Positions 1 through 6,723 of a stretch of 14,343 nt of DNA are shown here, one piece after another. The translations under genes and the position numbers were made by a program. The DNA comes from Candidatus Aenigmatarchaeota archaeon. GTDB lineage: Archaea > Aenigmatarchaeota > Aenigmatarchaeia > CG10238-14 > SpSt-28. The notes below the pieces were generated by a model. That model worked only from the letters and a program-made list of their open reading frames with translations. It ran no database searches and had not been told where the DNA came from. The stretch lies in assembly GCA_021161995.1 (NCBI GenBank), contig JAGGZO010000014.1, forward strand, positions 1 through 14,343. Reading direction: 5' to 3'. Numbering within the stretch: the stretch's first letter is position 1; each line of letters opens with the position of its first letter.

Positions 1-209
1 AACCTTTTTGCACCTATACCAAATTCTGGATGTTCTTTTTCTAACTTTGATTTTACCAGTTTGAGCAATTCATTCTGACTTCTTATTATTGCATGTGTCT
101 TGAATATATCTTCAAGAATTTTTTTGATTATCTCATCAGGAGCTTTTTTCTTCCTATGTCTATACAAATCGATTCCTTTAAGAAATTTATCTATTCGTTC
201 AGCTTTCAC
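1..209 (-). CDS. N-terminal part of an archaeal protein of unknown function, cut by the window edge
   Basis: Reading leftwards from a GTG at 209-207 gives an open frame of 69 codons with no stop before the window edge. It begins MKAERIDKFL and contains a basic stretch RHRKKKAPDE followed by a helical segment with NELLKLVKSKLEKEHPEFG. The frame stays open upstream only to a stop at 242-240, and no ATG lies in that stretch, so GTG 209 is the best start. The pattern of a basic helix followed by a conserved 'NELLKLV..L......GIGAKR' block recalls a widespread archaeal conserved protein with a predicted HTH, but that is memory-based and weak. The gene is divergent from the methyltransferase gene at 271, with 61 bases between starts. 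That the frame is coding is fairly likely; the function is unknown. Confidence 0.6.
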   Translation of the reverse strand, partial: MKAERIDKFLKGIDLYRHRKKKAPDEIIKKILEDIFKTHAIIRSQNELLKLVKSKLEKEHPEFGIGAKR

Positions 210-242
210 AATTAATTTTTGTAAATACTTGTAAAAAACTTA

Positions 243-249
243 CTTATAG
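243..249 (+). promoter_or_regulatory. Probable TATA element of the RNA methyltransferase gene
   Basis: CTTATAG is centred about 25 bases before ATG 271, the spacing expected in archaea if transcription starts at or next to the start codon. No Shine-Dalgarno sequence precedes the ATG, which fits a leaderless mRNA. This is inference from spacing only. Confidence 0.4.
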
Positions 250-270
250 CCAAATTTCGGTAAATATTCT

Positions 271-1170
271 ATGGATTTGGAAAGATACAAGAAGATAATC
301 GGAGATGATTATCTTAGTTATTTTGAACTACCGATTACAGCAATTCGGTTAAACAATCTAAAGCTTGAGCCAGAAATAATAAAGGAAAATTTAGAGTCAA
401 AGGGTTATGAATTGAAACAAATACCTTATTACAAGAATGGTTACTATGTTCTCAATGACGGAGAAAATGGAAAGCTTGTATCAAAAGAAATCGAACATAT
501 ACTTGGATACATTTTTATTCAAGATGCTTCGAGTATGATACCCCCTATAGTTTTAGATCCGAAACCAGATGAACTTATCTTAGATTTATGTGCTGCTCCA
601 GGTGCAAAAACAACCCAAATGGCTCAAATGATGGGAAATAGTGGATTAATAATAGCTAATGATATTGGCCTAAAAAGAATCAAAGCTTTAACTTCCAATC
701 TACAAAGAATGGGCATCATGAACACAATAGTTATTTCTGTTGATGGTAGAGCACTTTGGAAAAAAATAGATTTCAAGTTTGACAAAATACTGCTAGATGT
801 TCCATGTTCTGCTAGCGGGACATATAATCTAGAAAACACCAAAAGAATAAGCGAAAGACTTCTAAGGTATCTCTCTGGGGTTCAAAAAGCTTTGTTGAAG
901 TCAGCATACAACATGCTGAAAGAAGATGGTATTATGGTTTATTCCACATGCTCTTTAGAGCCAGAAGAAAACGAAGCTGTGATAGACTATGCATTAAAAA
1001 ATTTGAGTGTCGAGTTAGAAGAAATTAAAATAAAAGGTATAGAAACAATAGATGGGTTTACCTTTTGGAACGAGATGCAATTTGATGAAAGTTTAAGAAA
1101 AACCAAAAGAGTCATCAAAAAGGGTCAGGAAGGATTCTTCATAGCTAAGTTGAGAAAAATCAAATCCTAA
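271..1170 (+). CDS. NOP2/Sun (RsmB/Trm4-like) RNA cytosine-5 methyltransferase
   Basis: Predicted SAM-dependent enzyme forming 5-methylcytosine in tRNA or rRNA. The Rossmann-fold motifs are in order: DLCAAPGAKT (residues 105-114, SAM binding), NDIGLKR (130-136, acidic residue D131), D158 in the next motif, DVPCSASGT (176-184) with the motif IV cysteine C179, and STCSLEPEENE (225-235) with the motif VI cysteine C227. In this family the motif VI cysteine attacks C6 of the base and the motif IV cysteine helps release the product; both are present. The C-terminal GFFIAKL strand is also typical. At 299 residues it is a compact archaeal version; the first 80 residues form the usual N-terminal RNA-binding part, and no PUA domain is visible. 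The RNA target (tRNA positions 48/49 as for archaeal Trm4, or rRNA) cannot be told from sequence. Its end overlaps the convergent nuclease-like gene by 11 bases. Confidence 0.92.
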   Translation: MDLERYKKIIGDDYLSYFELPITAIRLNNLKLEPEIIKENLESKGYELKQIPYYKNGYYVLNDGENGKLVSKEIEHILGYIFIQDASSMIPPIVLDPKPDELILDLCAAPGAKTTQMAQMMGNSGLIIANDIGLKRIKALTSNLQRMGIMNTIVISVDGRALWKKIDFKFDKILLDVPCSASGTYNLENTKRISERLLRYLSGVQKALLKSAYNMLKEDGIMVYSTCSLEPEENEAVIDYALKNLSVELEEIKIKGIETIDGFTFWNEMQFDESLRKTKRVIKKGQEGFFIAKLRKIKS

Positions 1171-1531
1171 TTTCTATCCATCTAACCTTTTTGTTTTCAA
1201 TTATTTGCTTTATTTTTTTCTGTACTGAAGAAAGTTTTGAGTTACCATGTTTTACTTCTATGAAAATTAGCTCTTCTGGTTCATCTTTGTGTAATCCTTT
1301 GAAAACAACAAAGTCTATGGGCGAGCCTATGAACCTTGCATCTTTCGGGTTTATTCCGTGTTCATCAAATTTTAGCAATGGGGCAAATGTTTCACTTACT
1401 CTGCCCGATATTACATCTATAGATTTCTTAATAGCTTTCTTGCTAATTTCCCTTTTTTTGAACTGAAAGTAGAATAGATTCATCAAAAATCCAATTAAAA
1501 CTATTATTAGTGATAGAAGTACTGTGTTCAT
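1160..1531 (-). CDS. Membrane-anchored PD-(D/E)XK endonuclease related to archaeal Holliday junction resolvase
   Basis: This 123-residue protein has one N-terminal hydrophobic segment (residues 4-22) followed by a basic stretch and a small nuclease-like domain. The active-site pattern reads G-S-P-I-D73, then E92-V-K94 in the strand LIFIEVKHG, a PD-(D/E)XK arrangement. The domain ends with a helix rich in K and Q and the strand VRWIEIR. This matches what is known of the archaeal/bacterial 'Endonuc_Holl' family (endonuclease distantly related to Hjc), whose members often carry an N-terminal membrane segment; their substrates are not established. It is the second gene of a probable minus-strand pair, 23 bases after the unknown gene at 1555-2112, with no separate promoter visible. 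Nuclease fold is fairly sure; junction cleavage is only inferred. Confidence 0.8.
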   Translation of the reverse strand: MNTVLLSLIIVLIGFLMNLFYFQFKKREISKKAIKKSIDVISGRVSETFAPLLKFDEHGINPKDARFIGSPIDFVVFKGLHKDEPEELIFIEVKHGNSKLSSVQKKIKQIIENKKVRWIEIRI

Positions 1532-1554
1532 AAAAATAGAATAAATGAAAACGA

Positions 1555-2112
1555 TTAATAGACTCTTTCTCCAACTACTTCAACATATATTTCTCCAAAA
1601 TCGCTTACTATCATCAAGCTCTTCTTCATATCTAAATTTACTGCTTGGTCGATCGACAAATAAAGGTGTTTATTTTTCAGCTTTTCTATTTCTCCATCCA
1701 TGATTCTTATTTCTTCTCTACCAAAACCATCATCTTCTATCATGCTGAAAAACTTTTTGAGATGTTTTTCTTTTTGTTCTTCATATTTTTGTGGACTGTA
1801 TTCATACAATACTCTATTAACATTCAATCTAATGGAATACTTTCTGGTATCTCTGTCTGTATAGAAATCTATATTCTCAATCTCATATCCTGTTGCATTC
1901 AATAAAGACACTACATGTATGTATTCTGTTATTAGTCTAGCCAGCTTACCAAAGTCTTTCTCATAACTTTCTTTCAAATCATTTAGGCATTTTGCATAAT
2001 AATCTTCGTTTTTATTTGTCATAATTTTGATAAAACTCTTCTCATACTCTTTTTGTAGATTAAATAGTTCCTTTGCTATTATATCAATTCCATTCATCCC
2101 TTCTTCCTTCAT
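1555..2112 (-). CDS. Conserved-looking hypothetical protein, helical with a central beta region
   Basis: I do not recognise this 185-residue protein. Residues 10-72 are charged and helical, probably coiled coil. A beta-like stretch follows (79-104, with IRLNVNRVLYEY), then a second charged helix (108-126, EEQKEKHLKKFF), and a C-terminal beta part (136-182) ending SDFGEIYVEVVGERVY. There is no signal peptide or membrane segment, so it is probably cytosolic. Two starts are possible. The first ATG (2112) is used here. The second (M6, 2097) has a purine-rich AAGGAAGAAGG directly before it that could act as a ribosome binding site. It is probably co-transcribed with the downstream nuclease-like gene, so it may work with it, but no function can be named. 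Confidence 0.7.
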   Translation of the reverse strand: MKEEGMNGIDIIAKELFNLQKEYEKSFIKIMTNKNEDYYAKCLNDLKESYEKDFGKLARLITEYIHVVSLLNATGYEIENIDFYTDRDTRKYSIRLNVNRVLYEYSPQKYEEQKEKHLKKFFSMIEDDGFGREEIRIMDGEIEKLKNKHLYLSIDQAVNLDMKKSLMIVSDFGEIYVEVVGERVY

Positions 2113-2140
2113 ATTCTCACAATAAGGGATTGTTTGATAA

Positions 2141-2151
2141 TATTTTTATTT
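2141..2151 (-). promoter_or_regulatory. Possible TATA element for the 2112-1160 gene pair
   Basis: On the minus strand this reads AAATAAAAATA, centred about 33 bases before ATG 2112. That would place the transcript start a few bases before the first ATG. The region is AT-rich throughout, so the assignment is weak. Confidence 0.3.
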
Positions 2152-2210
2152 CTTCTAGATGACAAAATTCGAAATCAGTACCACTCTACAAAAGATAAAT
2201 TGCTGTAATG

Positions 2211-2219
2211 TAAAATAAA
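2211..2219 (+). promoter_or_regulatory. Possible TATA element for the unknown gene at 2237
   Basis: TAAAATAAA lies about 22-25 bases before ATG 2237, compatible with a start of transcription at the start codon. An AGAGG (2224-2228) eight bases before the ATG could instead serve as a ribosome binding site if transcription starts further upstream. The two readings are not resolved by sequence. Confidence 0.3.
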
Positions 2220-2236
2220 TAATAAGAGGCCGGACT

Positions 2237-3058
2237 ATGGTTCGTGGTCTCAAGCTATCAAAGCAATTGACTAAGATACTCACAAAAGATGGTTTGCGCT
2301 CTCTTTCTGATATACCGGAAGATGAAATAATGCTATTTGCTGATGATGCAAACGCTCCGGTAACCTTTTATGATGAAACTAGCAAAAAAAGAAAGGGATA
2401 TTTTCATACTGTAGCTTTTTCAGAGATGCTGACTAAGAGATTTCTAGAGGGTAAAGAACCGAATGGTAAGAAATATGTTTATGATTATGATTTGATTGAG
2501 AGAAATACCATTGTATTCATACCATATTTTATTGAAGGTAATTCACCATTCAGAAAACATAGTGGAATAGGTAAGTATTATGACATTGTATTATCAAAAA
2601 CCCTAAACGAATACATAGCTGTTTACAGAAAAAAGATTTCTGCAATTGTTTTGTGTAGTAGATTCTTCTATGATGATCATGACATAAAACTAGTAAAAAG
2701 AGTGATGGATCGTGATAAGAGAGGTTTCTTTAGCAAAGTGTCCTTACCTGCGCTGAAAAAAACAACTGAATATCACTACAAGCAGTATACTGGTGATGTT
2801 GGAACGGAAATTCTGCAAGACTATATAATATTTGGAATAGATTATGATGTAATAACTAGAGTTGAAGATAGATATGGTATCTTTTTGTATTATGATCCCG
2901 CAGAAAGAAAAAAAGCTGAATCAGAAAAGGCAGCATCTGATGGGATTGTGTATTTAAGAAATAGAATAGACTTCTTTGATGAGTTGAGAGATTTAAACGC
3001 AGAGTTAAAACAACTCGAGAACGTGTATAAAAAGAAGAGAGTGATGGTGGCTGTTTAG
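2237..3058 (+). CDS. Hypothetical cytosolic protein with C-terminal coiled coil
   Basis: I do not recognise this 273-residue protein. It opens with a basic helical stretch (MVRGLKLSKQLTKILTKDGL), then alternating strands and helices rich in Tyr, Asp and Lys, including TIVFIPYFIEGNSPFRKHSG (91-110), ISAIVLCSRFFYDDHDIKLV (134-153) and DYIIFGIDYDVITRVEDRYG (195-214). The last 30 residues (244-268) look like a short coiled coil. There is no membrane segment or signal peptide. The strand pattern (IVFIPYF, AIVLCSRFFYDD, YIIFGIDYD) suggests an alpha/beta fold, but I see no catalytic motif I can name. It is divergently placed from the 2112-1160 pair across 124 bases and its end overlaps the convergent coiled-coil gene by 4 bases. 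A real gene by length and composition; function unknown. Confidence 0.7.
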   Translation: MVRGLKLSKQLTKILTKDGLRSLSDIPEDEIMLFADDANAPVTFYDETSKKRKGYFHTVAFSEMLTKRFLEGKEPNGKKYVYDYDLIERNTIVFIPYFIEGNSPFRKHSGIGKYYDIVLSKTLNEYIAVYRKKISAIVLCSRFFYDDHDIKLVKRVMDRDKRGFFSKVSLPALKKTTEYHYKQYTGDVGTEILQDYIIFGIDYDVITRVEDRYGIFLYYDPAERKKAESEKAASDGIVYLRNRIDFFDELRDLNAELKQLENVYKKKRVMVAV

Positions 3059-4584
3059 TCATCTTTCAGTATTCTTCTGTATAATTGTATTGCTATTGGT
3101 GTGCCGTTGTTTTGTTCATCCCAAGAGTTGACTATGTATTCTTTTACACCTAGTTTCTTCAATTCTTTCATGTATGCTGCTAAGTACAGTGGATCTGCTT
3201 CTGTAATAACACCTTCATGAGATACTATTATAGGTGCGATAAATTCTTTGTGGTATTTGTCTGCGAGCGTTTTAACTGCTTCTACAGCTTTTTCTAAATC
3301 TTCGTAGAATACCTTTTCTCTTTCGCTGTCCGGTAAGTTCTTGTATTTGCTTGCATCAAAGTACTGCATTGAAAATATTGTCAGTTCAACGTTATTGTAG
3401 CTTAATATTTTTTTCAATGTCTTTTCTTGCTCTTTTGTTGGTTTGTAGTATGGGTTTACATCAAACACAATAACTATGTCCCTTGCTTTGGCCCCCTTAA
3501 CTATTTTTAGTGCATCTTCTCCCCTACCGTTTATTATTAATCCATATAAATCTCTTATGTATATTTTATCTGGATATCCTAGATTTTCGTTTTCTAAAGC
3601 CTTTAATACGGATGAAAATCTATATGCACTAACTACGTTATCTTCTAACAATAGATTTATCTCTGGTTCTTCTCCGTAAACTTTCTTGTATGTTGATTTG
3701 TAATCTCTTAGGAAGTATTTTAGCGAGATTAAATGTTCATCGTTTCCTGGATAGGATATGATAACACTACTTATACCATTCTTAACCATTTCATCTATCG
3801 CTTCATCTATTTGCTTTTCATCTCTTATATCTCTTACTGCGTATGTCAAAAACTCTATGTTCTTGTCTAGTTTATCGTCCAGAAATAAATCTGCTATTAT
3901 GGATTTGTAATCGTTTACGCTAGCATTCAGGGAATCAACCTGTTTTTCTAGAACGGCGTTTTCATTCTTTACCATTGTATAGTTTTTCTCCAAAGATTGT
4001 AATGTTTGGTTCAAATCTCCTATCAACAACCAGGAGCTAGACAAATTTTGCTTTAATTCAGAGTTTTCAGATTGTAATGTTTGCAAAGATGAATTTAATA
4101 AAGACAATTCCTTGTTGGTTTTTGTTAGTGAAGTTTCATAATAACTAAGCTGATCTTGAAGTTCCGTAACTTGATTACTTTTTTCCATTAATGAGTTGTT
4201 TAGATAACCAACTTGATGTTGCAAATCATCAACAGGAGCATTGCCTATACCATAGCCAATACCACCAAAAACTAAACCAGATAGTAAAGCCGCTCCAATT
4301 TCTTTTTTATGCTCAACTACTTTTTCTTTTGTCCTGCCGAAGAATTCTTTTATTTTTTCGGTATTTACAGTTGGGAAAGTTATTTCAGTATATACTTGCT
4401 TGTTTTTCTCATTTTCAATTTTTTCAGAAAGTTTATTTCTTATGTTTTTTACTTTTTTGTCCAGTTCTTCCTCGGTGGGAAACTCTGCTTTTTCGAATAT
4501 TTCGCTAAGTGTATCATCCAGTCCCTTATCTTTGTAGGATTCTGCAGGAGTATTTTTATTATCTATTATTTCCCTTTCTACCAT
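3055..4584 (-). CDS. Membrane-anchored coiled-coil protein with a probable TIM-barrel extracytoplasmic domain
   Basis: The 509-residue protein has three parts, numbered from the start at 4584. Residues 1-95 are a charged, probably cytosolic head with a coiled-coil-like stretch. Residues 96-115 (GAALLSGLVFGGIGYGIG core) are a single Gly-rich membrane span. Residues 118-235 are a coiled-coil stalk of Leu/Ser/Asn/Gln heptads with several N-x-S/T sequons. Residues 243-509 show a repeating strand-helix rhythm (SSVIISYPG, INLLLEDN, DKIYIRDLYG, DIVIVFDVNPYY, VELTIFSMQYFD, FIAPIIVSHEG, EYIVNSWDEQNNG) that reads like a (beta/alpha)8 barrel with acidic residues at strand ends, as in glycoside-hydrolase-like domains. 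No specific family is recognised and a catalytic pair is not proven. An upstream in-frame ATG exists at 4605, but 4584 is preferred: it has a strong AGGTG ribosome binding site and lies downstream of the TATA-predicted transcript start, whereas 4605 does not. Confidence 0.75.
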   Translation of the reverse strand: MVEREIIDNKNTPAESYKDKGLDDTLSEIFEKAEFPTEEELDKKVKNIRNKLSEKIENEKNKQVYTEITFPTVNTEKIKEFFGRTKEKVVEHKKEIGAALLSGLVFGGIGYGIGNAPVDDLQHQVGYLNNSLMEKSNQVTELQDQLSYYETSLTKTNKELSLLNSSLQTLQSENSELKQNLSSSWLLIGDLNQTLQSLEKNYTMVKNENAVLEKQVDSLNASVNDYKSIIADLFLDDKLDKNIEFLTYAVRDIRDEKQIDEAIDEMVKNGISSVIISYPGNDEHLISLKYFLRDYKSTYKKVYGEEPEINLLLEDNVVSAYRFSSVLKALENENLGYPDKIYIRDLYGLIINGRGEDALKIVKGAKARDIVIVFDVNPYYKPTKEQEKTLKKILSYNNVELTIFSMQYFDASKYKNLPDSEREKVFYEDLEKAVEAVKTLADKYHKEFIAPIIVSHEGVITEADPLYLAAYMKELKKLGVKEYIVNSWDEQNNGTPIAIQLYRRILKDD

Positions 4585-4589
4585 AATTT

Positions 4590-4594
4590 CACCT
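4590..4594 (-). promoter_or_regulatory. Shine-Dalgarno site deciding the start at 4584
   Basis: On the minus strand AGGTG lies five bases before ATG 4584. It is the clearest ribosome binding site in the window; most other genes here look leaderless. It argues for 4584 over the longer frame starting at 4605. Confidence 0.6.
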
Positions 4595-4617
4595 ATTATT
4601 ATCACTAGGATAGTGTA

Positions 4618-4625
4618 TATTTAAA
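4618..4625 (-). promoter_or_regulatory. TATA element of the coiled-coil/TIM-barrel gene
   Basis: The minus strand reads GGTTTAAATATACAC, with the TTTAAATA core here. Counting about 26 bases from its centre puts the transcript start near 4595, giving a roughly ten-base leader that just includes the AGGTG site. Spacing-based inference. Confidence 0.5.
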
Positions 4626-4650
4626 CCTTTTTATCACTGATATGTAAGTA

Positions 4651-4657
4651 TTTAAAT
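4651..4657 (+). promoter_or_regulatory. TATA element of the two-TM/GT-C gene pair
   Basis: TTTAAAT is centred 26 bases before ATG 4680, so transcription would begin at that ATG and the mRNA would be leaderless. The upstream in-frame ATG at 4656 overlaps this element and is therefore unlikely to be translated. Confidence 0.5.
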
Positions 4658-4679
4658 GTGTTATCCACAAGTAATAGAT

Positions 4680-5435
4680 ATGAGAAGATTTTATTCTGAT
4701 AAAGAAATTTCGTTCGGGAAGCCAAAACATAAAATCGATGGATGGATGAAATTGGTGATACTTGTTGTGTTTTTGGTAATTTTCTCAGTCTCTCTACTAC
4801 CTTTAATACATTTTGTTTATGCCAAAATCAACGATAAACTAATATACTCTCCCAGTTTCATGTACTATCTTTTTGATGGTAGACCAAACTCTTATGGAGC
4901 GATAGCATATCATAAAGAAGAATATGCAGTATTCTTTTCAGACATATTTTTTGGTGGGTTTAAGCCATTGATATTGGTTAATAAGAATGGTGCATACCAA
5001 GATTGGGTAGAACTCAGTGATTCTCTCTCGAAAATAAATAAAACTAGACTGTCAGATTTTGAATATGTCACAAGAACATACAACAACATAATATATCAAG
5101 CATATTTTTATAACAATTCTAAAATAGCAGAAAAGCGCATTATAATGCACGAAAATCGTGTAGAAGTATCGTTCAAGAGTTATGGTAATAGCACAACAAT
5201 AGTTCTTTATTTACATGATGATTCTCTAGGATGCATTAAAATCTTCGACACAAGTTATGAGATCACTGGAAATAGCATAGAGATACAACCACATAGCAAT
5301 ATTGTAAAAATCGAATTCATTCCATCTGGAGAAAAAAACAAAGTTGAAGTAATCGATCCATTTCTGATTTTATATCCACTGATAACTTTGGTAATCCTTT
5401 CATCGACATGGTGGTACTATGCAAACAAAGAATAA
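4680..5435 (+). CDS. Two-TM membrane protein with a beta-rich outer domain
   Basis: Not recognised as a named family. From the preferred start at 4680 (251 residues; an ATG at 4656 would add eight) it has a short basic cytosolic tail, a first membrane span at about 23-48 (LVILVVFLVIFSVSLLPLI), a domain of about 175 residues with many short beta strands and several N-x-S/T sequons (for example N119, N145, N170), and a second span at about 226-246 near the C-terminus. The sandwiched domain should lie outside the cell, with both ends inside. Its last 17 bases overlap the GT-C gene, so the two are translated as a pair; this suggests a role in sugar transfer or assembly at the outer face, by context only. 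Alternatives include a membrane-protein chaperone or an envelope subunit. Confidence 0.75.
   Translation: MRRFYSDKEISFGKPKHKIDGWMKLVILVVFLVIFSVSLLPLIHFVYAKINDKLIYSPSFMYYLFDGRPNSYGAIAYHKEEYAVFFSDIFFGGFKPLILVNKNGAYQDWVELSDSLSKINKTRLSDFEYVTRTYNNIIYQAYFYNNSKIAEKRIIMHENRVEVSFKSYGNSTTIVLYLHDDSLGCIKIFDTSYEITGNSIEIQPHSNIVKIEFIPSGEKNKVEVIDPFLILYPLITLVILSSTWWYYANKE
5410..5414 (+). promoter_or_regulatory. Ribosome binding site for the GT-C gene inside the upstream gene
   Basis: GGTGG sits four bases before ATG 5419, within the 3' end of the preceding coding region. It supports internal initiation and coupled translation of the overlapping pair. Confidence 0.4.
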
Positions 5436-6720
5436 GAGGAAAATACCTCTCATAAGCATTACACTATTAGCGATTTCGTTAGTACTATCTCCATTTTTCA
5501 TGCATGTATGGGATATGAACATACTAACCCAGACACTTAAACTAATAGACAATGGAATAAACCCATTCTCGTATTACTATGAGAAAACCAGAGCTATACA
5601 GGAATCGACAAACTTACCGGTATTTGTAGAAGGATATACATACCCGGTATTATTAGCTCACATATTTTATCCGTTCTACAAGCTATACGTACACTTTTAT
5701 GGGATAGCATCACCAATAACAACTTCTATACAAGTGCTTCATTTGCTTGATGTTAAATTTGTAGATAGTGTTTTCATGTATAATCTCATAATAAAACTGC
5801 CGTTGATACTGCTGTTATTCGTTACCAGCTATTTCATGGAAAAGTACGGAAAGAAAAAATACTTACTTATAATCTCTCTACTATACGCGATGCTGATAAC
5901 ATCTGTTTTGGGAATGAGTGAAATAATAGTTGGCTTATCTTTATTATTCTTCGTATACTTTTTTGAACAAAAAAGATACATAGAGTCAGGGATATTTTAT
6001 GCTTTCTCATTGGTTAAACCGTACACAATAATACTGCTTCCATACATAGCATACAAACTCATGAAAACAAACAGGAAATTGCTAAATTTAGCAATGTTTC
6101 TTATACCTGTTTTCATTATACACATTCCAACTTTATTGTACTTCCTAAAAGACCCAACAGCATTCATCTATTCAACATACATGCTGCAAAAAGAAAGAAT
6201 AATGGGAGGCATAACATTCGCTAACTCAATTTGGACAGTCGAAGATTTCTGGTTTGATTATTCTGTTTCTAAAATATATTCATTGTTCTTCATAGCTAGT
6301 TATTTGGTTGTTTTGGTATTCACAATGAGAAGTAAATTAAGATTCTACGAAGCTATTTTGCTGTTGATGGTCGTATTCCTGTTTTCATCAAAAGTAGTTA
6401 ACGAACAATATTTCCTTGCTGTATTACCATTATTCTATTTGATAGATGATAAGTATCTGAACAGATTATTGACTTTGTTGATAATTTTCATTTTTATAAG
6501 AATAAACCCAGTCTATTTTTCCGCACCCCTATTATACGAAAAACTTCCAAGTTATGAAACATTTATTACTCAATACTATTCGTTTGTTTCTGCACCAATA
6601 ATAAACAGGATGATAAAACTATCTCTATATGTTATAGGCCTGCTATTTTCACTTCACCTGTTCCTCTACATGCTGCCGTATAGGAAGAAAGATATTAGGA
6701 GAAGAGAAGTAGAGGTATGA
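5419..6720 (+). CDS. GT-C-type polytopic membrane glycosyltransferase
   Basis: This 433-residue integral membrane protein has about ten hydrophobic spans and a layout like GT-C enzymes that use lipid-linked sugar donors (the PIG-M/DUF2029-like mannosyltransferase group). The first span is followed by HVWDMN (residues 29-34), whose Asp32 is in the position of the GT-C first-loop catalytic acid. Next come GYTYP (72-76) with a following hydrophobic stretch, IIKLPLILLLF (124-134), SLVKPYTIILLPY (197-209) and KVVNEQYFLAVLP (325-337); the last two resemble motifs seen in archaeal members. It should act at the outer face of the membrane, adding a sugar to a lipid or protein acceptor, and could serve N-glycosylation of surface proteins. 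The donor and acceptor are not readable from sequence. It overlaps the two-TM gene by 17 bases and ends three bases before the convergent tRNA thiolase gene. Confidence 0.75.
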   Translation: MQTKNKRKIPLISITLLAISLVLSPFFMHVWDMNILTQTLKLIDNGINPFSYYYEKTRAIQESTNLPVFVEGYTYPVLLAHIFYPFYKLYVHFYGIASPITTSIQVLHLLDVKFVDSVFMYNLIIKLPLILLLFVTSYFMEKYGKKKYLLIISLLYAMLITSVLGMSEIIVGLSLLFFVYFFEQKRYIESGIFYAFSLVKPYTIILLPYIAYKLMKTNRKLLNLAMFLIPVFIIHIPTLLYFLKDPTAFIYSTYMLQKERIMGGITFANSIWTVEDFWFDYSVSKIYSLFFIASYLVVLVFTMRSKLRFYEAILLLMVVFLFSSKVVNEQYFLAVLPLFYLIDDKYLNRLLTLLIIFIFIRINPVYFSAPLLYEKLPSYETFITQYYSFVSAPIINRMIKLSLYVIGLLFSLHLFLYMLPYRKKDIRRREVEV

Positions 6721-6723
6721 AGT

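Noticed and set aside
4309..4608. A hydrophobic, Phe-rich open frame on the plus strand opposite the coiled-coil gene
   Set aside because: The Phe/Leu-rich look comes from the complement of Lys/Glu codons in the real minus-strand gene; no promoter or domain supports it.
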